A stretch of DNA of 64,000 bases, taken from assembly GCA_029959295.1 (NCBI GenBank), contig JASCOH010000002.1, forward strand, positions 62,001 through 126,000, written 5' to 3'. Numbering within the stretch: position 1 is the first letter of the stretch; every line of letters starts with the position of its first letter. This DNA is from Flavobacteriaceae bacterium PS02334 (GTDB lineage: Bacteria > Bacteroidota > Bacteroidia > Flavobacteriales > Flavobacteriaceae). Under the pieces are notes generated by a model, which did not search any database, was not told where the DNA came from, and saw nothing but the letters and a program-made list of their open reading frames with translations. Of the stretch, positions 7,677-16,380 are shown piece by piece. Position numbers and translations under genes: made by a program.

Positions 7677-7917
7677 TAGGTTGTTTTTGATAAAACTTTT
7701 TTTTGCCAGGTTGGATCATTGTAACTCATAAGCATAAATGTATGTGGAGGAATGATAGCTGGAAGAGTAGGAATAAATAGAGATGCTTAGGCGTGAGTTT
7801 GTTATCGATGCTTAATTAGAGGTTAAAATTTGAGATATTTTAAATTCATAAGTAGTTTTACGTTAATTGTCTCGTAGATTTGCTTGTCAAATATAATTTT
7901 AACTAAGAGTATATGTA

Positions 7918-10050
7918 ATGAAAATCAAAACTGTAGAAATTAAAAATTTCAGATTATTGAGAGATACGAAGATTTCTCTCGAAGAGTATACCACAGTAAT
8001 TGTAGGACGTAATAACTCAGGTAAAACTTCTTTAACTGAAATATTTCGAAGGCTATTTGGTAGCAAGTCAGGGTTTTCAATTCACGACTTCAGTATTGAA
8101 TCTCTCGAAGGCTTTAAAAAAGCACTTGCAGAAAAACTTGCTGGTAAAAGCGATGAAAATATTCGAATGGTTATACCAGCTATCGAAATAAAAATAACAA
8201 TAGAATATCCAAAGGATGCGCCTGATCTTGGTGCGCTGGGTGATTTTGTTATTGATCTTAATCCTGCAAGCAATTTAGCTGTTATCATAGTTCAGTACAC
8301 ATTAAAAAATGGTAAGATTGATTATCTTTTTGACGGTATTACTGATGAGGGTGAGGAAAGTATCAAAGCCTTCATGCGTGCTCTCAAAGAAAAGATTCCT
8401 GCACTTTTTGAGATTAGGATTTTTGCACAAGACCCGAACGATGCAAGTAATATGCTTTCAATGGAGCACTCAAAATTACGCTCAGTCATAGGAGCGGGAT
8501 TCGTAAATGCACAACGTGGGCTAGATGATGAGACACATACTGAGAAAGATGTCCTTGGTAGGGTTTTGGCTCAACTATTTGATACGTCAAAATCAGAAAC
8601 TGCACCTCCTGATATGAAGGAGAAGTCGGATGCATTGCAAAAAGTTGTCGGAGATATTCAAGCGACTGTTGATACAGACTTTAATGGACAGTTAAACAAC
8701 CTTCTTCCTGCATTAGCCTTGTTTGGTTTCCCAAGTATTGCTGATTCCAAGTTAAGCACTGAGACCACCATTGATGTCGCAAATATTTTAAGTAGTCATA
8801 CTAAGGTTAGGTACGAGCATTCAGGTTTTGTCTATCTTCCAGAAACTTACAACGGATTGGGAACACGAAATCTTATTTACATCTTGTTTCAACTATATGA
8901 ATTTTTCAGAGCTTATCAGAGCAGGGCATCTGTAAACAGTTTAGATATTATTTTTATAGAAGAGCCCGAAGCTCACCTGCATCCGCAGATGCAACAAGTA
9001 TTTATTGCAAAATTGCATGAAATTGCTAAGCAGTTTTCGGATAAGTTCAATGATAAGAAACCTTGGCCTGTTCAGTTTGTAGTTACAACGCACTCCACTC
9101 ACATTGCTAATGAAGCACCATTTGAAGCAATACGATATTTTTTAACAACTACGAATGGATATCGGAAAACAACTATAAAAGATCTTCGTGTCGAATTTAG
9201 TGATACTGGATTGAAGCCCGACAAAGAGTTTTTGCACAAGTATCTTACGTTAACAAAATGCGATCTATATTTCGCTGATAAAGCGATATTAATTGAAGGA
9301 ACGGCAGAAAGATTAATGATGCCGATTCTTATTCAAAAAAGCGATGCTTTAGATACCGATAATCAACAACTTGCACAACAGTATTTGACAATTATAGAGG
9401 TAGGTGGTGCCTATGCACATCATTTTTACAAATTCCTAGATTTTCTTGATTTAAGATGTCTAGTAATTACTGATTTGGATTCTATCGCTCGTACAGAAGG
9501 AGAAAGAATTACTTATCCTGCTTCAATCGCATCACGAGGTACGCATACATCAAATGCAGGTATAAAGAATTGGTTTTCACCTGCAACGGAAGGATATTAT
9601 GAACTCGCTACTTGCATAGCAAATACCGAAGAACATAAAGTTGTCGGTTCACGCAGAATTGCATTCCAAATTCCAGAAGATGAGCTCGTTGGAACAGGAA
9701 GAAGTTTGGAAGAGGCGATTTTTTTAGCCAATAGAGATAAATTTGCCATTGTTGGTGCTACAGCTGAAGAAGTAGAGGAAATCGCTGATAGACTTGCGCC
9801 ATCAAATAATCAAAAAGCAGACTTTGCATTACGTCACGCGCTCGATGACAAAGAGTGGAGTGCGCCAAAGTATATAATTCAAGGTTTGCAATGGCTCGCC
9901 CAGAATCCTGTTTTAAATGTAGTAGCTCCTATGGTTCCGGAATCGTTACCAGAACATTCGCTTGAAGCGCCAGTTTCACTTGCAGTATCAGTTGCTTTGA
10001 ATAATGTTGGAACTACGTCTGACGAATTAAATGTCGCAAAAGAATTGTAA
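7918..10050 (+). CDS. gajA: GajA-like OLD family ATPase/TOPRIM nuclease (Gabija)
   Basis: The 710-aa protein has an ABC-type ATPase head with Walker A GRNNSGKTS (30-38), an IIFIEEPEAHLHP Walker B/signature segment (344-356) and TTHSTH (390-395). A TOPRIM domain follows, with IEGTAE (459-464) and ITDLDS (517-522), and a GTGRSLEEAIFLAN motif near 592-605. This order defines OLD nucleases. A UvrD-type helicase gene overlapping the 3-prime end makes it class 2, the Gabija layout. GajA nicks DNA when nucleotide pools fall during phage infection. It is longer than the Bacillus cereus protein (578 aa), mainly between the Walker motifs. Composition is AT-rich, unlike the flanking integrase. Confidence 0.85.
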   Translation: MKIKTVEIKNFRLLRDTKISLEEYTTVIVGRNNSGKTSLTEIFRRLFGSKSGFSIHDFSIESLEGFKKALAEKLAGKSDENIRMVIPAIEIKITIEYPKDAPDLGALGDFVIDLNPASNLAVIIVQYTLKNGKIDYLFDGITDEGEESIKAFMRALKEKIPALFEIRIFAQDPNDASNMLSMEHSKLRSVIGAGFVNAQRGLDDETHTEKDVLGRVLAQLFDTSKSETAPPDMKEKSDALQKVVGDIQATVDTDFNGQLNNLLPALALFGFPSIADSKLSTETTIDVANILSSHTKVRYEHSGFVYLPETYNGLGTRNLIYILFQLYEFFRAYQSRASVNSLDIIFIEEPEAHLHPQMQQVFIAKLHEIAKQFSDKFNDKKPWPVQFVVTTHSTHIANEAPFEAIRYFLTTTNGYRKTTIKDLRVEFSDTGLKPDKEFLHKYLTLTKCDLYFADKAILIEGTAERLMMPILIQKSDALDTDNQQLAQQYLTIIEVGGAYAHHFYKFLDFLDLRCLVITDLDSIARTEGERITYPASIASRGTHTSNAGIKNWFSPATEGYYELATCIANTEEHKVVGSRRIAFQIPEDELVGTGRSLEEAIFLANRDKFAIVGATAEEVEEIADRLAPSNNQKADFALRHALDDKEWSAPKYIIQGLQWLAQNPVLNVVAPMVPESLPEHSLEAPVSLAVSVALNNVGTTSDELNVAKEL

Positions 10051-11818
10051 AATGGAACAACAGCTACAAGAAATTAATCCGGCAGAAAAAGCATCTATAG
10101 AGTGTATTAACAAAGTCTATGAAGCTATCGACCAAAACCTGAGCTTCCGTGTTGAAGCTGGCGCTGGTGCAGGTAAAACATATACTCTAATAAAAGCACT
10201 TAAACATCTCATAAAAAAGTACGAGGGTGAGTTTATAAAGAACCACAAGAAAATTGTCTGTATAACGTATACGAATGTTGCAAAAGATGAAATTCAATCA
10301 CGCGTTGACAGCCATCCGATTATTGTCGCAGATACGATTCACGCTTTTGCGTGGCAAGTGATACAATGTTTTCAGCAACCCTTGCGCGATAGGATGAGCG
10401 AATTAGATGGAGATTGGGAAGAAAGAATAAAACAAGCTGGTGGAGTAAATAAGCAAAAAGTTAAGTATGATCTTGGTTATCCTAAAATAACCACAGATGA
10501 AATTTACCTTCACCACAACGATATTATAAAACTATTTGCATCACTAATCCGTGATGACAAATTCAGAAGGATTTTCTCGAGTAAATATCCTGTAGTTTTG
10601 ATAGATGAGTATCAGGATACAAATAGAGGCCTTGCTGATGCGATAGTTGAAACATTTATTGAGACTCAAAGCGGTTCAAGAATTGGGCTGTTTGGAGATC
10701 ACTGGCAAAAAATATACGGTTCTGAAGCTTGCGGATTAATTGAAGCTGATGCTGATAAATTGATAGTTATTGGTAAAGAGGCAAATTTCAGGTCAGACAA
10801 AAATATTGTAACCGTTCTGAATAGAATGCGTCCAGAGCTACCCCAACAGGAGTGTGATCCGAATTCTCAAGGAGATGTAGTAGTCTACCATACAAATGAT
10901 TGGCAAGGTATTCGTCGCTCGCCAGGGCCGGGCGGACATTGGGGGGGTGACCTACCTGCACAGCAAGCTCATAATTATTTGGAAATTACTAAAGACAAGC
11001 TTAACCATAAGGGCTGGAACATTTCACCTGATACTACAAAAATTCTAATGCTGACTAATAATGTCTTAGCTTCAGAACAAGGCTATCAGACAATAAATAG
11101 CACCTTTAGATATAATGACGACTATTTGAAATTGAATGACCCATATATGGATTTTTTGGTAAGTACTATCGAAGTTGGAGCGGAAGCATTTCGTGAGCAG
11201 AAGTATGGAGCAATGCTTGATGCATTTGGATTAAGGACAGTCAAAATTAGAACCCATGCTGATAAAGAAGTGTGGCAGGATAATATGGCGAGATTAGAGG
11301 AAGTTAGAAACAACGGAACCATTGGCAATGTTATCGACTTATTAAAGGTCACTAAAAGACCACGACTCTCTCCAAAATTGGAGGAGAAAGAAGCGAGGTT
11401 TGAGGGAATTAGTAAAATCGATACTGCTGATCGCGATGAAGACGATAGAAATTTTTTTGAAAAGACAAGTCGCATTCGATCTATTCCTTATAAAGAAATA
11501 CCAAACCTTTCGGCCTATATAAATGATCAAACCCTATATTCAACAAAACATGGTGTTAAAGGTGCTGAATTTGAAAATGTAATTGTTGTGCTTGGCCGGG
11601 GTTGGAATCACTATAATTGGAGCTCATTTCTTGAAAAGATAGATCAAGCAAATGTTGCCGAAGATGATAGAGATACTTTTGAAAGAAATAGAAATTTATT
11701 CTATGTGGCTTGTTCTCGCCCACGGAAGCGACTCTGCTTACTGTTTACTCAAGAATTATCTGTGAGCGCTATGGAAGGTTTGCGAGAATTGTTTGGCGAC
11801 ACTATTAATATTGCTTAA
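10031..11818 (+). CDS. gajB: GajB-like UvrD/REP-family helicase (Gabija)
   Basis: The 595-aa protein shows superfamily 1A helicase motifs in order: I AGAGAGKT (43-50), Ia ITYTNVAKDEI (78-88), II VVLIDEYQDT (188-197), III GLFGDHWQKIYG, V STKHGVKGAEFENVIVV and VI FYVACSRPRKRL near the end. GajB senses DNA ends made by GajA and hydrolyses (d)A/GTP. It overlaps gajA by 20 bp. A second ATG at 10052 (Met8), just after the gajA stop, is an equally possible start. The accessory 2B domain is short, as in other GajB proteins. Confidence 0.85.
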   Translation: MSQKNCKMEQQLQEINPAEKASIECINKVYEAIDQNLSFRVEAGAGAGKTYTLIKALKHLIKKYEGEFIKNHKKIVCITYTNVAKDEIQSRVDSHPIIVADTIHAFAWQVIQCFQQPLRDRMSELDGDWEERIKQAGGVNKQKVKYDLGYPKITTDEIYLHHNDIIKLFASLIRDDKFRRIFSSKYPVVLIDEYQDTNRGLADAIVETFIETQSGSRIGLFGDHWQKIYGSEACGLIEADADKLIVIGKEANFRSDKNIVTVLNRMRPELPQQECDPNSQGDVVVYHTNDWQGIRRSPGPGGHWGGDLPAQQAHNYLEITKDKLNHKGWNISPDTTKILMLTNNVLASEQGYQTINSTFRYNDDYLKLNDPYMDFLVSTIEVGAEAFREQKYGAMLDAFGLRTVKIRTHADKEVWQDNMARLEEVRNNGTIGNVIDLLKVTKRPRLSPKLEEKEARFEGISKIDTADRDEDDRNFFEKTSRIRSIPYKEIPNLSAYINDQTLYSTKHGVKGAEFENVIVVLGRGWNHYNWSSFLEKIDQANVAEDDRDTFERNRNLFYVACSRPRKRLCLLFTQELSVSAMEGLRELFGDTINIA

Positions 11819-11924
11819 TTTTTCCAAGCAGTGTTTTAAAATTTTCATTGTCTGAAAAATAAGTTTGATTTCTTTGGAGCTATTGGAATTAGAAATGAAG
11901 TTTTGATTAAATTATTAATATTAC

Positions 11925-12905
11925 ATGCAAAAATATTTAACTACGGTTTTTGTTTTATTCTTTTTCGTATCAGTAAGGTGTGAAGCTCAGGATACTTTGA
12001 AAGTGAAAATATCTGATAGTGTCGTGCTTACTAAAGAACAGTTGGCACCTAAAGAAAATGTACACATCTATTTCCGCGACCGTGCACAAAACAATTATTT
12101 TAAAGATGTACTACCAATTATTACTTTGCTCTTAGGTATATTTCTTAATCGCGGATGGGATAAATTGGAAAAAAGACGGCAGTCTAAAAAGCACGCTCAA
12201 CGTTGGAGGGATGAGCTGGAGCTTTTAAGAGCGCCTTTAGAATCACAAATTGATGCGTGTAATAAATTTCTTGTAGAGCTTAAAGCAAGCAATTCTAAGG
12301 TTCCAAATATAACTACGCATTTTACATTACAATGCCTTGCTTTCGATGCGTTGGATAAATCGGAATTCATTCGATATCTTGAAGCTTTTAAAGGTGATCA
12401 TACAACAGCAGTGAGAATTGCTGGTAGCGTTAATGTGTTAATTCTAGCACTTAAAAACAATCGAAAAATTTTTGATGAAAGACTCCAAAGTTTTATAAGT
12501 AGTGTCTCATCACATACCTTAGAACTAAGACATGCTCTTCATGATTTCGGGCAGAGCTTACAAAATTACATGATCGAGCGTGAAAGGGCTAAAGACGATC
12601 AAAACAATCCTCACGTCATCGCGTTATGGTTGTTGTTTGAAGAATACATAGAGCAGTATCAGAAGCACTCTGTTTACGATATTGATAAACTTGAAAAAGA
12701 ATTTGTTCCCAAATATTTCATTATAGGAGACAATCTGCGATTAGATTACCGTTTAGCACCAATCACAGCAACAGTTCAAAATGTCTTCACCGCTACTCAA
12801 AACCTAAAGAACAACAGGTTTTATATTGAGAATAATATTGAGGGTGTAATAGAAAGATATGTAGAATCTAGCAGTAACCTCGAAAATATTTTGAAAGAAT
12901 TGTAG
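11925..12905 (+). CDS. Unrecognised membrane-anchored protein next to Gabija
   Basis: I do not recognise the family. The 326-aa protein has a signal peptide (about 1-22, ending CEAQ), a short exported stretch, one transmembrane segment (61-77, VLPIITLLLGIFLNRGW) followed by Lys/Arg-rich residues, and a mostly helical region of about 245 aa predicted to face the cytoplasm. There are no Walker, nuclease or peptidase motifs. It follows the helicase gene by 106 bp on the same strand and shares its low GC content, so it belongs to the same cargo block. A membrane-bound accessory or independent defence protein is possible but unproven. Confidence 0.65.
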   Translation: MQKYLTTVFVLFFFVSVRCEAQDTLKVKISDSVVLTKEQLAPKENVHIYFRDRAQNNYFKDVLPIITLLLGIFLNRGWDKLEKRRQSKKHAQRWRDELELLRAPLESQIDACNKFLVELKASNSKVPNITTHFTLQCLAFDALDKSEFIRYLEAFKGDHTTAVRIAGSVNVLILALKNNRKIFDERLQSFISSVSSHTLELRHALHDFGQSLQNYMIERERAKDDQNNPHVIALWLLFEEYIEQYQKHSVYDIDKLEKEFVPKYFIIGDNLRLDYRLAPITATVQNVFTATQNLKNNRFYIENNIEGVIERYVESSSNLENILKEL

Positions 12906-13021
12906 ATAATATAATTCGGTAAGTTGCCAGGGTAGAAAGTCAACAAGTGGTAATAAGGTTGAGAAATGTAACTATTAAATAGTTGAAGATAGCACTAAAT
13001 ACTAAACTAATTATAAATAAA

Positions 13022-13546
13022 ATGAATGACGGAGATTTTGTAAGATATGAAGGTGACTCTACTTCATTAGACCCACTTAGAAGAAATGAAACAATTGCTA
13101 AAATTATTTCATCAGTAAAAAATGAAGATGAGTGGAGGGTTCTTTTAGAAGTAAATGCTTCGGAAAGTATCTCATGCCCAATCAATTTTGTGCGTCCTAT
13201 TAGCACAGATAAAATACACCTGAAGCGTTTAGGTTTTGAAGAAATTGTTGTTGATGATAAAAAAAGGTACGTAAATAATCTTGGGATTACAATATCAGGT
13301 ATGGGTGGTGGAATAACTATTGGTAATAACACATCATACTTTGTCACAGGATATTGCTTAGGAGACCTCACTAATATCAAAAATACTGAAATGCAAAATT
13401 ATATAAATAATGAGGGATTTGATAAAAATGCATTTAATATGGTCTACCCGAATCTGAATAATATAAATAGCGTGTTTAGAGTTCTTGAAGAGAATGGGGT
13501 GGTTTTTGATAAAAGAGAAATCTTAGATGTGTTGAAAATTAGATAA
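13022..13546 (+). CDS. Unrecognised 174-aa cytoplasmic protein
   Basis: No family is recognised. I prefer the ATG at 13022 (MNDGDFVRYEG) to the upstream start at 12983, because the first 13 residues of the longer form look like translated leader. The protein has a beta-rich first half with a KIHLKRLGFEEI segment and a Gly-rich ITISGMGGGITIGN turn, and a helical C-terminus. No signal peptide or membrane segment is present. It is the last plus-strand gene of the Gabija block. Confidence 0.55.
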   Translation: MNDGDFVRYEGDSTSLDPLRRNETIAKIISSVKNEDEWRVLLEVNASESISCPINFVRPISTDKIHLKRLGFEEIVVDDKKRYVNNLGITISGMGGGITIGNNTSYFVTGYCLGDLTNIKNTEMQNYINNEGFDKNAFNMVYPNLNNINSVFRVLEENGVVFDKREILDVLKIR

Positions 13547-14010
13547 TAAAAGAAGTCACCGTGAAAGGAACTTTTAGTTAATATTCTTTAGAAATAAGCT
13601 ACAGTGGATTAAAAGTGGTACTACAAGAGAATGAATCTGCTGCACTAATAGTGGCCACTTGTGCCAGAGCTATGTATTTAAATTGCATTCAAAATTAGGT
13701 AACTATATACATGTTTACGGCTTTTTAGATTGATTGCAAAAAAAGCCCCAAAATTTACCGAGATTAAGGGGAGCATGCAAATCAGTGAACAGACTTGTAT
13801 TTGCTTTTTCCTGAATTGTAACAAAAATTTCCTAGCAGTAGGATGAATCTATCAAAACAGGAATAATTGAAAAGGATATTTCACATAATACCCCCGATTC
13901 GATTTTGAAACTTTTTTTTATAATTTAAAAATTTTGGAGATTTATAAAATTTATGAACTGTGCACAGTTTCAAAAGCAAATATAGCAATCTTTAAAAGGT
14001 ATTGTAAAAA
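13547..14010. other. AT-rich non-coding region between cargo and integration genes
   Basis: No credible gene is seen. It holds a perfect 14-bp palindrome AACTGTGCACAGTT (13956-13969) and an inverted pair TTTTGAAAC (13903-13911)/GTTTCAAAA (13967-13975). The boundary between AT-rich defence cargo and GC-richer recombination genes falls here. Confidence 0.5.
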
Positions 14011-14038
14011 AATGGATGGAACAAAAGTTCCATCCATT
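14004..14038 (-). terminator. Terminator of the excisionase-like gene
   Basis: AATGGATGGAAC (14011-14022) and GTTCCATCCATT (14027-14038) form a perfect 12-bp stem with an AAAA loop. On the minus strand it is followed by a run of T, so it should end transcription from the gene at 14137-14439. Confidence 0.7.
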
Positions 14039-14136
14039 GATTAGTAAAGAAGTTTTTGTTCCTGTCTGGATCTCGCAATTTAGGCGATGAGGTTATCGAA
14101 CCTTCGAAAACCCGATAGCCTATTAATCCTTATAGT

Positions 14137-14439
14137 TTATTTAGTATCCTGTGATCCATCCATCAATTTTTGGATTTCCTCATAGCGGTAGTACATCAGC
14201 CCGCCAATCTTGGTGAATGGGAGGGTGCCGTTTACGCGCAGGTTCTGCAGCGTGCCGGCTGAAATGCCCAGAAGCTTGCGGACCTCATAACTTTTAAGCC
14301 ATACCCGCACTTCCTGGCCTTGCTTGCGGGGATACTGCTGGTACCTGCGAATTTCATCCAGCAGTTCTTTTTTAAATCTTTCAAGGTCCTCCCTGGTAAT
14401 TAGATCCACATTCATAATTCTCACTTTTGCATTGAACAA
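14137..14439 (-). CDS. Helix-turn-helix protein, excisionase-like
   Basis: The 100-aa protein has a MerR-type winged helix in its C-terminal half (VRKLLGISAGTLQNLRVNGTLPFTKIGGLMYYRYEEIQKLM), the HTH_17/excisionase fold. The N-terminal half is helical (LITREDLERFKKELLDEIRRYQ). Small proteins of this kind accompany integrases in Bacteroidota integrative elements and act as recombination directionality factors or local regulators. It lies 170 bp downstream of the integrase on the same strand and has its own terminator. Confidence 0.82.
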   Translation of the reverse strand: MFNAKVRIMNVDLITREDLERFKKELLDEIRRYQQYPRKQGQEVRVWLKSYEVRKLLGISAGTLQNLRVNGTLPFTKIGGLMYYRYEEIQKLMDGSQDTK

Positions 14440-14609
14440 TATCTAACTTAGCTTTTGGCGGTTTTTACAAACCGTTACAAAATAAGCCCACGATTGGATC
14501 AAAAGAATAAAAGTGTCTGTATACGGAAGACTTTGGCTCTTTATTACCAAAGAAAATCTGTAGGTGGCCACTATTGACCACCTATTAAATTTCTGCTTTT
14601 TAAACCGCC

Positions 14610-15845
14610 TTACTCATCCGCAGCCATCCGCTGCTGCAGATTGCGCATATCCTCGCTCAGTTTCTGTTCAACAACCTTGGCATAAATCTGAGTAGTACGG
14701 ATACTGGTATGCCCGAGCATTTTTGATACGCTTTCAATCGGTACGCCATTGCTCAAGGTGACTGTCGTTGCGAATGTATGCCGTGCGATATGAAATGTCA
14801 AAGTCTTCGTGATCCCGCAAATATCAGCGATTTCTTTTAAGTAGCCGTTCATTCGCTGGTTCGAAATTACCGGAAAAACGGTACCATTGTTTAATGCCCT
14901 GGGATCATCGCGGTATTTTTCCATCAAATCCGTCGCCACAGGTAGTAAAGGCACGCGTACTCTAGTGTCTGTCTTCGCCCTGCTTGTAGATATCCATAGA
15001 CCGCCGTCTACACCTGTAATAATCTTGTCTGGAGTGAGTTCGGCGAGTTCAATATACGAAAGACCCGTATAGCAGCTGAAAACGAACATATCCCTAACAT
15101 GCCCCAGCCGATCGATAGACAGCACCTTGCCTGCCAGTGCAGCAAGCTCCTCGCTGTTCAGTGACTCGCGTTCTACCTTGTCGAAACGCTTCTTAAAACT
15201 TGCAAAAGGATCTTTGGCCAGCCAATCCAGTCTGACGGCCATGTTTATCATTTTGCGCAGCCGTTCGATATGCTTCATGATGCCATTGTTGTTAATTGGC
15301 TTCTGGTGATCTTTGGGTACATAATTAAAAAGGTAGCGCTCAAATTCCAAAAGGAACTTGTAGTTAAGCTGCGAAAGGAAAATATCAGTTCTCTTGAATT
15401 TCTCCATGAGAAAGCTTTTTACATACCGCTGGGTGGTATGGTAGTTCTTCATTGTCCCGGGAGCAAGTTTATGCAGTTGCTGCTCATTGTGATATTCCAT
15501 CAACAGCACTAATGTTGGAGCGAGGCGGTCGGTGCCCATGACCTTATCGCGGATTGTCGGCCCATCGATCGGTTCATCATTGAGGAGCATCGTCTGATAG
15601 GTATTTATGATCTTCGCCTTGAATTGGGTAAGGAACAGGTTGAGTTCAGTGATTTCCTTGCGGTTTCCCTTGGCCATGCCTTTAATTTCATTCCACTCGT
15701 TTACATGCAACGAATGCTTCAATGAAATCTCGGTCCGCTTTCCGTTTACTGTAACCCTCGCACAGAGGGGCGCCTTTCCCTTCAGGGAGGTCTTTTGTTT
15801 CTTTAGGTAAAATAGTACCGCGAATGTTGTAGTAGCTCTTTTCAT
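14610..15845 (-). CDS. int: Tyrosine recombinase of CTnDOT-type elements
   Basis: The 411-aa protein has an N-terminal arm-binding region, a SAM-like core-binding domain (about 110-215) and a C-terminal catalytic domain. Catalytic residues visible are His352 and Arg355 (HIARH), His379 (LGHTS) and nucleophile Tyr388. The first catalytic Arg (usually TGLRxxEL) is Ser263 (TGLSYIEL), as in IntDOT from Bacteroides CTnDOT. Its upstream side faces the 3-prime end of tRNA-Pro, the usual layout for an element inserted at a tRNA gene. Base composition is richer in GC than the neighbouring core genes. Confidence 0.92.
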   Translation of the reverse strand: MKRATTTFAVLFYLKKQKTSLKGKAPLCARVTVNGKRTEISLKHSLHVNEWNEIKGMAKGNRKEITELNLFLTQFKAKIINTYQTMLLNDEPIDGPTIRDKVMGTDRLAPTLVLLMEYHNEQQLHKLAPGTMKNYHTTQRYVKSFLMEKFKRTDIFLSQLNYKFLLEFERYLFNYVPKDHQKPINNNGIMKHIERLRKMINMAVRLDWLAKDPFASFKKRFDKVERESLNSEELAALAGKVLSIDRLGHVRDMFVFSCYTGLSYIELAELTPDKIITGVDGGLWISTSRAKTDTRVRVPLLPVATDLMEKYRDDPRALNNGTVFPVISNQRMNGYLKEIADICGITKTLTFHIARHTFATTVTLSNGVPIESVSKMLGHTSIRTTQIYAKVVEQKLSEDMRNLQQRMAADE

Positions 15846-16087
15846 ATCTCGAAAATTTAATGTTTCAGATCAACTGCACATTTAAAATGATCTCAATGCT
15901 GCCGAATTGTCAACTAAAAAACGCAGTTATTGAGAAGCAATAAATGTTAAAATAAAAGAACAATTGACTGATTGCTAATAAATTAAATCGAATTTCGGGA
16001 CCCTAAAGATAAAAAAAGAAAAAGGGTAGCCTAGGTGGCACCATTTTCTTTGATATAACTTGTATAATTTGGAGTGGAATAAAAAGA
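15846..16087. other. Integrase leader, possible attachment region
   Basis: No coding sequence is seen. The junction between island and chromosome should lie here or in the tRNA-Pro 3-prime end. I could not find a copy of the tRNA end elsewhere in the window, so the second att site must be outside. Confidence 0.4.
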
Positions 16088-16121
16088 AAAACCCCTTAAA
16101 CCATTGGATTTAAGGGGTTTT
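16084..16121 (-). terminator. Terminator behind tRNA-Pro
   Basis: AAAACCCCTTAAA (16088-16100) and TTTAAGGGGTTTT (16109-16121) form a 13-bp stem around an 8-nt loop. A minus-strand T-tract follows. It sits 25 bp beyond the tRNA 3-prime end. Confidence 0.8.
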
Positions 16122-16145
16122 GACTGACTTTGAAAGTCTAAAAAG

Positions 16146-16220
16146 TCGGGGTGGCAGGATTCGAACCTGCGGCCTCCTGCTCCCAAAGCAGGCGCGATAA
16201 CCGGGCTACGCTACACCCCG
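16146..16220 (-). tRNA. tRNA-Pro (anticodon TGG)
   Basis: The minus strand folds as a standard cloverleaf: acceptor CGGGGTG pairing CACCCCG, discriminator A, the D arm, an anticodon stem CCTGC/GCAGG with loop TTTGGGA (anticodon TGG) and a T arm with GGTTCGAATCC. No 3-prime CCA is encoded. The 3-prime end points at the integrase gene, so this is the likely insertion target of the island. Confidence 0.95.
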
Positions 16221-16343
16221 AATTAGTGAGTGCAAATATAGAAATATATTTTTATTTTACAAGCTAAAAAAACAAATAGGGGAATATTATTTTTGAATAG
16301 CTAAAACTGATGTATTTATGCTTTTAATTTTTCAATAAAGGCG

Positions 16344-16351
16344 TACTTTTG
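16344..16351 (+). promoter_or_regulatory. Predicted -7 element of trxB
   Basis: TACTTTTG is an exact TAnnTTTG match 30 bp upstream of the ATG at 16381. A clear -33 TTG is not visible at the usual distance. Confidence 0.5.
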
Positions 16352-16380
16352 TGCTACAAAAAAAACAATCTACTAGAATT

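Noticed and set aside
14089-14100. Shared CGAACCTTCGAA-like motif at 14.09 kb and 63.61 kb as a common regulatory site
   Set aside because: It is a short near-palindrome likely to recur by chance, and the contexts are unrelated.
1-14600. Left attachment site of the island inside the window
   Set aside because: I found no copy of the tRNA-Pro 3-prime end or its flank in this stretch.
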